From positions 930,001 to 994,000 of the forward strand of contig NZ_SODP01000003.1 in NCBI RefSeq assembly GCF_004365355.1: a DNA stretch of 64,000 nt. Reading direction: 5' to 3'. This stretch comes from Kribbella pratensis. GTDB lineage: Bacteria; Actinomycetota; Actinomycetes; Propionibacteriales; Kribbellaceae. The notes under the pieces were generated by a model, which searched no databases, was not told the DNA's origin, and saw nothing but the letters and a program-made list of their open reading frames with translations. Made by a program: the position numbers and the translations under genes. Of this stretch, positions 15,385 to 23,147 are shown piece by piece; positions within the stretch are counted from its first letter, which is position 1, and every line of letters begins with the position of its first letter.

Positions 15385-16672
15385 CGTGGTCCTCCTCCTG
15401 CTGCTCGCCATGGTCATTGAGGTCAGGGTGGTCGGTGCGGTCCTGCTCCCGCCAGTCGTCCGGGAGCAAATGGTCCAGCACGTCGTCGACGGTCACCGCA
15501 CCGAGCAAGCGACCGTCGTCGTCCAGCACCGGCGCGGCGACCAGGTTGTAGGTCGCCAAGTACTTGCTGACCGTCTGCAGGCTGTCGTCAGGACGCAGCC
15601 CGTCGAGGTCCGTGTCCAGTACTGCGGACACCAGCTCCGACGGCGGCTCGCGCAGCAGCCGCTGGATGTGGCCGATCCCGATGAACCGTCCGGTCGGCGT
15701 CTCCAGCGGTGGACGGCAGACGTAGATCATCGCCGCCAGCGCCGGACTGAGATCCGCGTTGCGCACATGGGCGAGCGCATCGGCGACGGTGGCGTCCACC
15801 GGCAGGATGACCGGCTCGGACGTCATCAGGCCGCCGGCAGTGTGCTCCTCGTAGGTCAGCAGCCGTCGTACGTCCTCTGCTTCGTCCGGCTCCATCAGCG
15901 TCAGCAGGCGCTCGGCGGTCTCGGTCGGCAGCTCCGCGATCAGGTCGGCCGCGTCGTCCGGGGACATCTCCTCCAGTACGTCGGCGGCTCGCTCGGTGTC
16001 CAGAGCATCGAGGATCTCGACCTGGATGTCCTCGGGCAGCTCCTCGAGCACATCGGCCAGTCGCTCGTCGTTCAGCGCGGTCGCGATCTCCTTGCGCCGC
16101 TTGGCGGACAGATCGTGCAGTACGCCGGCCAGGTCCGCGGCTCGCATCGAGTCGAACGCGGCCAGGATGTGCGTGGCGCCCTGACCCTCCTCGTCCTGGG
16201 TGAACCCGGAGACGTCTCTCCAGTCGAGCACGTAGGTCTGTCCGCGCCGCCGGAACCGCTTGGAGCCCTCCCGCACCGCCACCTTGGTCAGCAGCCAGTC
16301 GCGGGTCCGCCACTGCTCCATCGCCATGTCGAACACCACCGCGGTCGCACCCGTGTCCGTGATGGTGACGGTCCGGTCGAGCAGCTCTCCCAGTACGAGT
16401 ACTTCGGTCGGCCGCTGCTCGAAGCGTCGTACGTTGAGCAGGCCGGTCGTGATGACGTGGCCGACGTCCACAGAGGTGACACGGGTCATCGGAAGGAAGA
16501 TGCGGCGCCGGGTGAACACCTCGACGACGAGGCCGAGCACGCGGGGCGGTTGGTCGCCCTGGCGCATCATCGCCACCACGTCGCGGACCTTACCGACCTG
16601 GTCCCCGTTCGGGTCGTAGACCGGCAACCCCGCCAACCGGGCGACGTACACACGTGACGGTGATCCGGTCAT
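15374..16672 (-). CDS. PRC-barrel, MgtE_N and CBS-pair protein lacking the MgtE channel
   Basis: A 432-residue cytoplasmic protein. The N-terminus (1-170) holds two PRC-barrel-like units (ARLAGLPVYDPNGDQVGKV and a related repeat). Residues about 180-285 are the MgtE N superhelical domain, with repeated LPEDIQVEIL and MSPDDAADLIAELP motifs. Residues 290-410 are a CBS pair (AGGLMTSEPVILPVDATV, then VAAPVLDDDGRLLGAVTVDD). The five-helix Mg2+ channel of true MgtE is absent, and the protein ends with an acidic tail. It may therefore sense Mg2+ or nucleotides and act on another protein, perhaps CorA (25613) or the coupled DUF1003 protein; that is inference. Confidence 0.85.
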   Translation of the reverse strand: MTGSPSRVYVARLAGLPVYDPNGDQVGKVRDVVAMMRQGDQPPRVLGLVVEVFTRRRIFLPMTRVTSVDVGHVITTGLLNVRRFEQRPTEVLVLGELLDRTVTITDTGATAVVFDMAMEQWRTRDWLLTKVAVREGSKRFRRRGQTYVLDWRDVSGFTQDEEGQGATHILAAFDSMRAADLAGVLHDLSAKRRKEIATALNDERLADVLEELPEDIQVEILDALDTERAADVLEEMSPDDAADLIAELPTETAERLLTLMEPDEAEDVRRLLTYEEHTAGGLMTSEPVILPVDATVADALAHVRNADLSPALAAMIYVCRPPLETPTGRFIGIGHIQRLLREPPSELVSAVLDTDLDGLRPDDSLQTVSKYLATYNLVAAPVLDDDGRLLGAVTVDDVLDHLLPDDWREQDRTDHPDLNDHGEQQEEDHDAS

Positions 16673-16760
16673 GTCCGAAGGCTAACCCGCGGAGCGTGCG
16701 TCTCAGCTGAGGACGCTTCGTAGACTTCTTACCTCGGGCGACGGCGAAGTGGGGACTGAC

Positions 16761-17729
16761 ATGCAAGGATCGACCGGGCTCGGGACCGAGAGCGAGGCGG
16801 CGTACCTGGACCTGATCCGGTGGGGCGCTGCTTCACCGGTGGAGCTGGCCGCGCGGCTCGGGTGGCCGGTGGAGGAGGTTCAGCGAGCCGTCGAAGTACT
16901 GCAGGCCGAAGGGTTCGTGCACCGTACGCCGGCTCCGGGCGAGCTGATCGTTCCGGTGCCGCCGGAGCTTGCCGTGGAGCAGTTGGTGCAGCGGCAGGAG
17001 GAGGAGTTCGAGCGGATCCGCAAGGCCGCGTATCGGCTGGCTGCTGAGGCGACCAGGCAGGGAGGCGCGCGGCGGACCGAGGAACTCATCGAGATCGTGA
17101 CTGGTGCGGCCGCAGTGGGGCTGGCGTTCGATCGGGTGCAGCGGACGGCTCGGGTCGAGATGCGTGAGCTGGTTGCACCGCCGTACGTCGTGTCGGCCGA
17201 GGTCAACAGCACGCAGTTGGCGAGGCAGGGCGCCGGCGTGACGTATCGCGTGGTCTATGACAGCTCGGCGCTTGGTGACGCCGTACTGGCGGCCAGCGCG
17301 GTCAGCCACGTGCGAGCGGGGGAGCAGGCGCGTATTGCGGATGTGTTGCCGACCAAGCTCGCCGTAGCGGACCGGGAGCTGGCGTTGCTGCCACTGGACT
17401 GGGCTACGCCGGCGCAGGACGCTGCTCTGCTGGTGCATCCGTGCAGTCTGCTCGACGCACTCGTTGCGCTGTTCGAAACCGTATGGAACCGCGCCAGCCC
17501 GCTCTCGGTGACCGAAACGAACAGTCTGGAGGCCGAGGAGGCGATGTCGGCCGAGGACCGGCACTTGCTGTCCCTACTGGTCGCAGGTCTGACGGACGAC
17601 GCAGCCGGTGCGAGGCTCGGGATCAGTCGGCGCACGGTGGCGCGCCGCGTGCAGCAGTTGATGGAGCAGACGCACTCCCGCTCGCGTCTGCAGCTCGGCT
17701 GGCACGCCCGGGACCGCGGCTGGCTGTAG
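16761..17729 (+). CDS. Two-HTH transcriptional regulator (TrmB-like N-terminus, LuxR-type C-terminus)
   Basis: A 322-residue regulator. The N-terminal winged helix (residues about 6-55, YLDLIRWGAASPVELAARLG, VEEVQRAVEVLQAEGFVHR) is TrmB/MarR-like. A helical linker and a sensor-like middle follow. The C-terminus (about 255-320) is a LuxR/FixJ HTH: LLSLLVAGLTDDAAGARLGI, then SRRTVARRVQQLME. This arrangement is frequent and mostly uncharacterised in actinobacteria. ATG at 16761, with GTGGGG shortly before, is preferred over GTG at 16749. The stop codon runs straight into a 12-bp tandem array. Confidence 0.85.
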   Translation: MQGSTGLGTESEAAYLDLIRWGAASPVELAARLGWPVEEVQRAVEVLQAEGFVHRTPAPGELIVPVPPELAVEQLVQRQEEEFERIRKAAYRLAAEATRQGGARRTEELIEIVTGAAAVGLAFDRVQRTARVEMRELVAPPYVVSAEVNSTQLARQGAGVTYRVVYDSSALGDAVLAASAVSHVRAGEQARIADVLPTKLAVADRELALLPLDWATPAQDAALLVHPCSLLDALVALFETVWNRASPLSVTETNSLEAEEAMSAEDRHLLSLLVAGLTDDAAGARLGISRRTVARRVQQLMEQTHSRSRLQLGWHARDRGWL

Positions 17730-17818
17730 TCAGCCCATGAGTCAGCCCATGAGTCAGCCCATGAGTCAGCCCAGGAGTCAGCCCACGAGTCAGCCCACGA
17801 GTCAGCCCAGGAGTCAGC
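17728..17818. repeat. 12-bp tandem repeat between convergent genes
   Basis: Seven full copies of AGTCAGCCCATG (positions 11 varies T/G/C) and a partial eighth, starting inside the TAG of the plus-strand regulator and ending inside the TCA that is the stop of the minus-strand gene at 17814. In minus-strand reading each unit carries an in-frame TGA after GGC, so the array multiplies the stop codon of that gene. No spacers, hence not a CRISPR. Confidence 0.95.
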
Positions 17819-18341
17819 TGAGCTTGGGGCGACGGCGGATCGGGCGGTGCAGGGTCCTGGGTGGCTTGCCGCGGGTGGTCGCACTGGTCGGGATCGGGGC
17901 CTCGGCGCGCGGAGTGGCGTCGTAGCGTCCCGGTGTCTCGGTGATCTCGCCGGTCGGCTCCAGTACGAGGATGTCGGCCTCGGTCTGCCAGCGGTCGAGC
18001 TGCGTGTCCAGTCCGGCCGCGTTGAGGCGCTCGGTCCGCAGTACCTGGGCTGCTGCCGTCCACTCATCGGTCCCGGGCTCCAGCCGCCGTACGGTCGCGG
18101 TCCAGGCCGCCAGGCGGTTAGTCGCCGGTTTGGCCGGTACGACGACCTCCGCCGTCCCGGCCGTGGCGAGTCCGGGCAGTGGCTGCTCCGCGCTCTCGCC
18201 TGCGTCCGCGAGTACGACGTACTGCCCGTCGACGGTTGCGAACCACGCCGGTGCGGGGCGTCCGCCGTTCCAGGACAGCCAGACGAGACCGGCCTTCTTC
18301 ATCACTCCGGCGATCTCCGTCACAGCGTCGGCGTTCTCCAC
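17814..18341 (-). CDS. Conserved actinobacterial protein, possibly flavin split-barrel-like
   Basis: A 175-residue cytoplasmic protein with no firmly recognised domain. Residues 1-130 have the strand-rich pattern of pyridoxamine-5'-phosphate-oxidase-like proteins (AGLVWLSWNGGRPAPAWFAT, QYVVLADAG, ATVRRLEPGTDEW), but flavin-contact residues cannot be assigned. The tail (140-175) is basic and Pro-rich (RPIRRRPKLS). GTG start at 18341. Its stop lies in the last unit of a 12-bp tandem array shared with the convergent regulator gene. Confidence 0.7.
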   Translation of the reverse strand: MENADAVTEIAGVMKKAGLVWLSWNGGRPAPAWFATVDGQYVVLADAGESAEQPLPGLATAGTAEVVVPAKPATNRLAAWTATVRRLEPGTDEWTAAAQVLRTERLNAAGLDTQLDRWQTEADILVLEPTGEITETPGRYDATPRAEAPIPTSATTRGKPPRTLHRPIRRRPKLS

Positions 18342-18437
18342 GGGCCAAGAGTGTCACAGTGAGCGATGTCACCGGGCAGGTCGCGTGCGTTTCGCCGTAC
18401 GCTGCCGGTGACCGGTGGGTAACCGAGTGGAGGTCAG

Positions 18438-19400
18438 ATGTCGGAGCAGGTTCTACGCAGTCGGCGGTCGTGTCTGGCCACGCCCGGGTCCAACCCGCGG
18501 TTCCTGGCCAAGGCGAAGGGGCTGGATGCGGACCAGGTGTTCCTGGACCTCGAGGACTCGGTCGCGCCGATCGCGAAGGCGGACGCCCGGAAGAACATCG
18601 TCGCCGCGCTGAACGAGGGCGGCTGGGGCACCAAGCTCCGCGTGGTCCGGGTGAACGACTGGACCACCGAGTGGACGTACGCCGATGTGATCGAGGTCGT
18701 CGCCGGCGCCGGCGCGAACCTCGACTGCATCATGCTGCCGAAGGTGCAGACCGCCGAGCAGGTGGTCGCGCTCGACCTGCTGCTCAGCCAACTGGAGAAG
18801 GTGCACGGCTACGAGCCGGGCCGGATCGGCATCGAGGCGCAGATCGAGAACGCACTCGGCCTGACCAACGTGAACGCGATCGCGCAGGCCTCGCCGCGGG
18901 TCGAGACGATCATCTTCGGCCCGGCCGACTTCATGGCGTCGATCAACATGAAGTCCCTGGTGGTCGGCGAGCAGCCGCCCGGGTACGACGTCGGCGACGC
19001 GTACCACTACATCCTGATGCAGATCCTGATGGCCGCGCGGGCGCACGGCAAGCAGGCGATCGACGGCCCGTACCTGCAGATCAAGGACGTCGACGGCTTC
19101 CGCCGCGTCGCGGGCCGCTCGGCCGCCCTCGGCTTCGACGGCAAGTGGGTCCTGCACCCCGACCAGATCGCCGCCGCCAACGAGGTCTACTCGCCCCGCC
19201 AGGACGACTACGACCACGCCGAGAACATCCTCGACGCGTACGACCACTACACGTCGGCCGCAGGCGGCGCCCGCGGCGCAGTGATGCTCGGCGACGAAAT
19301 GATCGACGAGGCCTCCCGCAAAATGGCCCTGGTCATCTCCGCCAAGGGCCGCGCCGCCGGCCTCGCCCGCACCGACGTCTGGCAAGCGCCGGCGGACTAG
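18438..19400 (+). CDS. mcl: HpcH/HpaI-CitE family CoA-ester lyase (malyl-CoA lyase-like)
   Basis: A 320-residue cytoplasmic TIM-barrel lyase. Family landmarks are RRSCLATPGSNPRFLAKA at the start, VFLDLEDSVAP (acidic metal-binding region), IGIEAQIENALGL (Glu metal ligand region) and IIFGPADFMAS. This is the CitE-like group that includes L-malyl-CoA/beta-methylmalyl-CoA lyase and (3S)-malyl-CoA thioesterase, enzymes of the ethylmalonyl-CoA pathway. The acyl-CoA dehydrogenase at 23148 and the MaoC hydratase at 27424 fit the same route. ATG start preceded by GGAGG. The stop codon is shared in a CTAG with the convergent gene. Gene symbol is tentative. Confidence 0.85.
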   Translation: MSEQVLRSRRSCLATPGSNPRFLAKAKGLDADQVFLDLEDSVAPIAKADARKNIVAALNEGGWGTKLRVVRVNDWTTEWTYADVIEVVAGAGANLDCIMLPKVQTAEQVVALDLLLSQLEKVHGYEPGRIGIEAQIENALGLTNVNAIAQASPRVETIIFGPADFMASINMKSLVVGEQPPGYDVGDAYHYILMQILMAARAHGKQAIDGPYLQIKDVDGFRRVAGRSAALGFDGKWVLHPDQIAAANEVYSPRQDDYDHAENILDAYDHYTSAAGGARGAVMLGDEMIDEASRKMALVISAKGRAAGLARTDVWQAPAD

Positions 19401-20131
19401 CGGCCGGATTTCTCGAGTAGTTCCTGTATGGCGGCCGCGAGCTGCCCGTCGTCGGCAGGGCTGCTCCAGGACACCGACAGCCAGAGCTTTCCGTCCCCGT
19501 CGTACCGGACTCCACCAGCCAACGGCTGGTTGATGACGATCAGACCCAACTCGGTGGAACTGTAAGTTGCGGTCAGTTGGAGCAGTTCGGTGAGCTCGGT
19601 GGCGGGGACAGGACGGGACCGTCGCTTGATCTCGATCCCGATCGCCTGGCCGCCGTCCGTTCGCAGCAGCAGATCCCAGTCCTGCGGCGGTCGGCCCAGT
19701 TCGGCTCGTGCCGCGATGTCGCCGCCAGCCACCCGCTCCACCGCGGCCGTCACCGCCAAGCGGTATTCCTCGGCAAGCATCTGCGCGCGCCGCACCTCGT
19801 CCACGGCCCGCTGCGTCCCGGCCGGTAGCGCGACGTCGTCCAGTCGCTCGGCAACCTCGGCCTTCGCAGCGTCGGACATGCTGGGGTCCCGCAGGATGCG
19901 CCCGATGAACGACGCCTCGTTGCCTCCGACCTTCACCTGACTGAGCCGCTGGCCGGACACGGCAAGATAACCGAAGAGCGCACCGACGCCGATCAGGAGC
20001 GGTACGCCGCCGATGTTGCTTCCGTCGACGAAAACGGCAACGCCTCCCGCACCTGCGGCGGCGATGCCGACGAGGGCACAGACGCTACGTTCGATCCGGC
20101 TCAGGCTGCCACCATCGCTGTCCTCGATCAC
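19397..20131 (-). CDS. Membrane-anchored protein with PD-(D/E)XK nuclease-like domain
   Basis: A 244-residue protein. Two N-terminal membrane spans (about 17-35 and 41-58) are followed by a helical linker and a C-terminal domain containing D151-W-D153 and, after a glycine turn, IGIEIKRR (E167, K169). The spacing D-x(13-15)-E-x-K with hydrophobic strands fits the PD-(D/E)XK nuclease fold. No close relative is recognised; a restriction-like or repair role for a membrane-bound nuclease would be unusual, and a degenerate nuclease fold is equally possible. GTG start; the stop overlaps the convergent lyase by four bases. Confidence 0.7.
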   Translation of the reverse strand: MIEDSDGGSLSRIERSVCALVGIAAAGAGGVAVFVDGSNIGGVPLLIGVGALFGYLAVSGQRLSQVKVGGNEASFIGRILRDPSMSDAAKAEVAERLDDVALPAGTQRAVDEVRRAQMLAEEYRLAVTAAVERVAGGDIAARAELGRPPQDWDLLLRTDGGQAIGIEIKRRSRPVPATELTELLQLTATYSSTELGLIVINQPLAGGVRYDGDGKLWLSVSWSSPADDGQLAAAIQELLEKSGR

Positions 20132-20138
20132 CAGGCGA

Positions 20139-20762
20139 TCATGCCGGATCCGGGGTTCCCACCTGGGCCATGATCGCGAGGAGGTGGCCGTCGGGGTCGG
20201 GGAAGAAGGCCATCCACTCTTCGACGCCGTTGTCGTGTTTGTGGATCAGGTGGGGGGCCTGCTCGAACTCGACGCCGCGGGCGGAGAGGTCGTCGTACGC
20301 GGTCTGGATGTTGTCGACGCGGAAGTAGATGATCGACGGCTCGCCGGCAGTTTCGGTGGTGCTGAGGAACAGACGGGTGCCGCCGCAGTCGAAGAACGCC
20401 AGGTCTCCGAAGGTGTAGAGGTGGGGGAGCCCCAGTACGTCGCCGTAGAACGCCACCGCTTTCTCGATATCGGTGACCGGGCGGGAGATCTGTCCAATTG
20501 CGCCCAGTTGCATCATGTCGACGCCTCCTTGTCCTTGTAGGGCACTGTCGGCGGGCACACCGCGCCAGCTGCGAAGCTCGGCCCGGCGGTGCAGGCCGAG
20601 CTTCAGCAAGGCGTTCGCGACGTGGAACTTGACCGCGTCGACGCTGACCCCGCGGCGCTGCGCGATCTCGCGGTTCGACATCCCGTGGCGCACCAGGTGC
20701 ACCACCCGCCACTCGGCAGGCGTCAGTACGTCGGGATGTCTCGGTCGTCCGCGGGTGCCCAC
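20139..20762 (-). CDS. LuxR-type HTH fused to a VOC (glyoxalase-fold) domain
   Basis: A 207-residue protein in two parts. Residues 12-62 are a LuxR/GerE helix-turn-helix (LTPAEWRVVHLVRHGMSNRE, SVDAVKFHVANALLKLGL). Residues 85-205 are a vicinal-oxygen-chelate domain (GAIGQISRPVTDIEKAVAFY, LAFFDCGGTRLFLS, WMAFFPDPDGHLLAIM), where metal-type positions such as H and E can be seen. The VOC part may sense a small ligand for the HTH. The GTG at 20762 is the best full-length start but lacks a Shine-Dalgarno. An internal ATG at 20517 has a perfect AAGGAGG six bases upstream and would yield a free VOC protein. Confidence 0.75.
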   Translation of the reverse strand: MGTRGRPRHPDVLTPAEWRVVHLVRHGMSNREIAQRRGVSVDAVKFHVANALLKLGLHRRAELRSWRGVPADSALQGQGGVDMMQLGAIGQISRPVTDIEKAVAFYGDVLGLPHLYTFGDLAFFDCGGTRLFLSTTETAGEPSIIYFRVDNIQTAYDDLSARGVEFEQAPHLIHKHDNGVEEWMAFFPDPDGHLLAIMAQVGTPDPA

Positions 20763-20803
20763 ACGCCACGGTAAGGCCGGGAGGCGGGGAATTACCCTCC
20801 CCC

Positions 20804-21460
20804 TCAGCGGCTCCAGACCTTGTAGATGCGGATCGGCTTCACCGGCGGGCCGTCCTGGTCGGGGTCGGCGATACCGGCGGCGACCATGCGGTCGAACGTC
20901 GACATGCCGGCGATCACGTGCCCGAGGACGGTGTAGTTCGGCGCGATGTTCGCGAACGAATGCACGACGAAGAACTCGGAGCCGTTGGTGCCCGGGCCTT
21001 GGTTGCCGTAAGCAACAGTGCCGCGCGGGTACGTCTCCTGACCGGTCACCTCGTCCGGGAACTTGTACCCCGGTCCGCCTTCCTCCTGGCGGTAGATGTC
21101 GCCGCACTGCAGTACGCCGAGCCGCGCCGAGTTCGTCAGCCGGAAGCACTGCGTCGAGTCGTAGAACCGGCTCTTCACCAGGTGCACGAAGTTGTGCACC
21201 CCGCACGGCGCGTTGGCCCGGTCCATCCGGACGACGAACGGTCCGTAATTCGTCACGAAGAACACGTCGACCGTGCCCTTCGCGCGCGCCTTCGCGGACG
21301 GGATCCGCACCGGTTTGGCGGCCGGGTTCTCGGGTGTGGGCGTGAACTCGCACGTCACCACCGGCTTCGGGTGCCGGACGGGCGTTGCGGACGCCGTCGA
21401 AGTGGTCAGCGTCGCGGCGACGAGGGCGGCCGCGACCAGGGCGGGTATCGATCGCTTCAT
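20804..21460 (-). CDS. Secreted cyclophilin-type peptidyl-prolyl isomerase
   Basis: A 218-residue exported foldase. A signal peptide (1-24, ending TASA) is followed by a cyclophilin domain (about 65-215) with FVHLVKSRFYDSTQCFRLT, GDIYRQ where the classic GDF is expected, GTVAYGNQGPGTNGSEFFVV and YTVLGHVIAGM. It catalyses cis-trans isomerisation of Xaa-Pro bonds outside the membrane. ATG at 21460 is chosen for the signal peptide; longer in-frame starts would bury it. Three conserved Cys may form disulfides. The kinase gene diverges from it. Confidence 0.88.
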   Translation of the reverse strand: MKRSIPALVAAALVAATLTTSTASATPVRHPKPVVTCEFTPTPENPAAKPVRIPSAKARAKGTVDVFFVTNYGPFVVRMDRANAPCGVHNFVHLVKSRFYDSTQCFRLTNSARLGVLQCGDIYRQEEGGPGYKFPDEVTGQETYPRGTVAYGNQGPGTNGSEFFVVHSFANIAPNYTVLGHVIAGMSTFDRMVAAGIADPDQDGPPVKPIRIYKVWSR

Positions 21461-21591
21461 GCGACACACCGTAGTACTCCGATCGCAGTCTGCAGAGGTT
21501 CCGGAAGGCTTGCTCAAGGTTTCGGCCGCGGACTCGATCATCCCGCGCTTCCCGCCTAAGGTGTTGCGGTCCACTGCGGAAGGTGTGGTTT

Positions 21592-23040
21592 GTGAACGGC
21601 GAGGTACTGGCAGGTCGGTACCGGTTGGTGTCTCTGCTCGGCAGGGGCGGTGCAGGTGAGGTCTGGCAGGCCGAGGACACCGTCCTCGCCCGGCAGGTAG
21701 CGGTCAAACTCCTGAGGAGTCTCGACGGCGACCCTATGGACGCGGTGCAGCGCTTCCAGGCGGAGGCACAGGCTGCAGCGCGGCTGTCCCATCCGAACGT
21801 GGTTGCGACGTACGACGTAGGCGCTGCCGGCGACCACGTGTTCCTGGTGATGGAGCTGGTCCAGGGGCCCGACCTCCAGAAGCTCATGCGTACTGCGGGG
21901 CTCCCGACAGCCGATCTGGTCACCGACATCGCCACCCAGGGCGCCCGCGCGCTGGACGCCGCGCACGAGGCCGGGATCGTCCACCGCGACGTGAAGCCGG
22001 GCAACCTCCTGCTGGCCCCCGACGGCACGCTCAAGATGACCGACTTCGGCATCGCCAAGCGCGCCGGCAACGAGACGACCGGACTGGGCGTTCTGCTCGG
22101 TACGGCGTCGTACGTGTCGCCGGAGCAGGTCCGTGGCGAACCAGCCACGCCCGCCAGCGACTGGTACTCGTTCGGCTGCGTCCTGCATGAGCTCCTGACC
22201 GGTACGCCGCCGTTCACCGGGCCGACCGTCGACGTGGTGATGCGCCAGCACCTCGACGCACCCCCGCCGCCGATCACGCGTACCGACGTACCGCCGGAGC
22301 TGTCGAACCTCGTCACGCACCTGCTGGCGAAGAGCCCGGCAGACCGCCCGTCGTCGGCCGCTGACGTGGCTGCACTCCTCGCACCGGCCAACCAGACCCA
22401 GGTGCTGGCGTTCACACCGCCTGCAGCAGAGGACGTTCTCGGCGTCGGCAGGTGGGAGGACGACGACGACCAGGCTGCTGCGAGCGGACACCGAGCACCG
22501 CGACGTACGCTCCCACTGGCAAAGATCGGTGTAGCGGCCGCTGTCGTCGTTGCTGGTGTGGTAGCCGCTCTGCTGCTTCGGTCCGGTGTGACGACCGATC
22601 CGCCGGCGCAGGCCGGTGGTACGCCGTCAGCGCCCGTGGTGAAGGCGACCAGCGCACCAAAGACCACACCGAAGCCCGAGCCGACGCCTTCGAAGACTCC
22701 GTCGAAGAAGCCCTCCCCCAAGCAGACTCCCAAGCCGACGCAGCAGAACCCGCAGGCGGCTCTGCTGCAAAACCTGCGCACGCTGGCCGCCCAGGTCCGC
22801 GCGACGCAGCAGGGCAGCCACAGCAAGGCACCACGCGACGCGGCGCAGCAGCTGGACCGGGCTGCGGAGGCGATCGACCACGGCGACATGGGCGCGGCTG
22901 CCCGGAACTTCTACGAAGCCCGGCAGCGGCTGTTCGAGGCGCAGCAGCGCCACCGCTGGCAGGCGACCCCGCAGATCGCTGCTCTGTTCCAGTCCATCGG
23001 GCAGGCGCTCCCACGCCCGGGCCACGACAACAACGAGTGA
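21592..23040 (+). CDS. Membrane Ser/Thr protein kinase (PknB/PASTA-less type)
   Basis: A 482-residue Hanks-type kinase. The catalytic domain (8-265) shows the Gly loop GRGGAGEV, K39 (VAVKLL), the catalytic loop HRDVKPGN (D133), the DFG at 151-153 and the GTASYVSPEQ substrate loop. A juxtamembrane region leads to one membrane span (about 310-330). The outside part is a Pro/Thr/Lys-rich linker, then a roughly 100-residue helical domain rich in Gln and Ala. PASTA repeats are absent, so the sensed signal is unlike PknB. GTG at 21592 has GGAAGG about eight bases before; GTG at 21583 is an alternative. Confidence 0.9.
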   Translation: MNGEVLAGRYRLVSLLGRGGAGEVWQAEDTVLARQVAVKLLRSLDGDPMDAVQRFQAEAQAAARLSHPNVVATYDVGAAGDHVFLVMELVQGPDLQKLMRTAGLPTADLVTDIATQGARALDAAHEAGIVHRDVKPGNLLLAPDGTLKMTDFGIAKRAGNETTGLGVLLGTASYVSPEQVRGEPATPASDWYSFGCVLHELLTGTPPFTGPTVDVVMRQHLDAPPPPITRTDVPPELSNLVTHLLAKSPADRPSSAADVAALLAPANQTQVLAFTPPAAEDVLGVGRWEDDDDQAAASGHRAPRRTLPLAKIGVAAAVVVAGVVAALLLRSGVTTDPPAQAGGTPSAPVVKATSAPKTTPKPEPTPSKTPSKKPSPKQTPKPTQQNPQAALLQNLRTLAAQVRATQQGSHSKAPRDAAQQLDRAAEAIDHGDMGAAARNFYEARQRLFEAQQRHRWQATPQIAALFQSIGQALPRPGHDNNE

Positions 23041-23147
23041 GCCACGCGACCTCCCTCAGGTGGTCGATGTCACAGCGGGTGTCACCCTCGTGCCGGGATG
23101 CTGAAAGCCGCGATACTCACGGGTAAGCCGGCCGAAGGAGACGCACG

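Noticed and set aside
15374..16672. Annotation as Mg2+ transporter MgtE
   Set aside because: The membrane channel domain is absent; only the regulatory domains are present.
17728..17818. Tandem array as CRISPR or as a coding MSQP-repeat peptide
   Set aside because: Units are contiguous without spacers, and the small plus-strand frame has no Shine-Dalgarno and overlaps another gene's end.
20139..22889. Very long minus-strand open frame across the kinase gene
   Set aside because: Only the last 207 codons have family similarity. The upstream part is low-complexity antisense of the cyclophilin and kinase genes, an effect of high GC.
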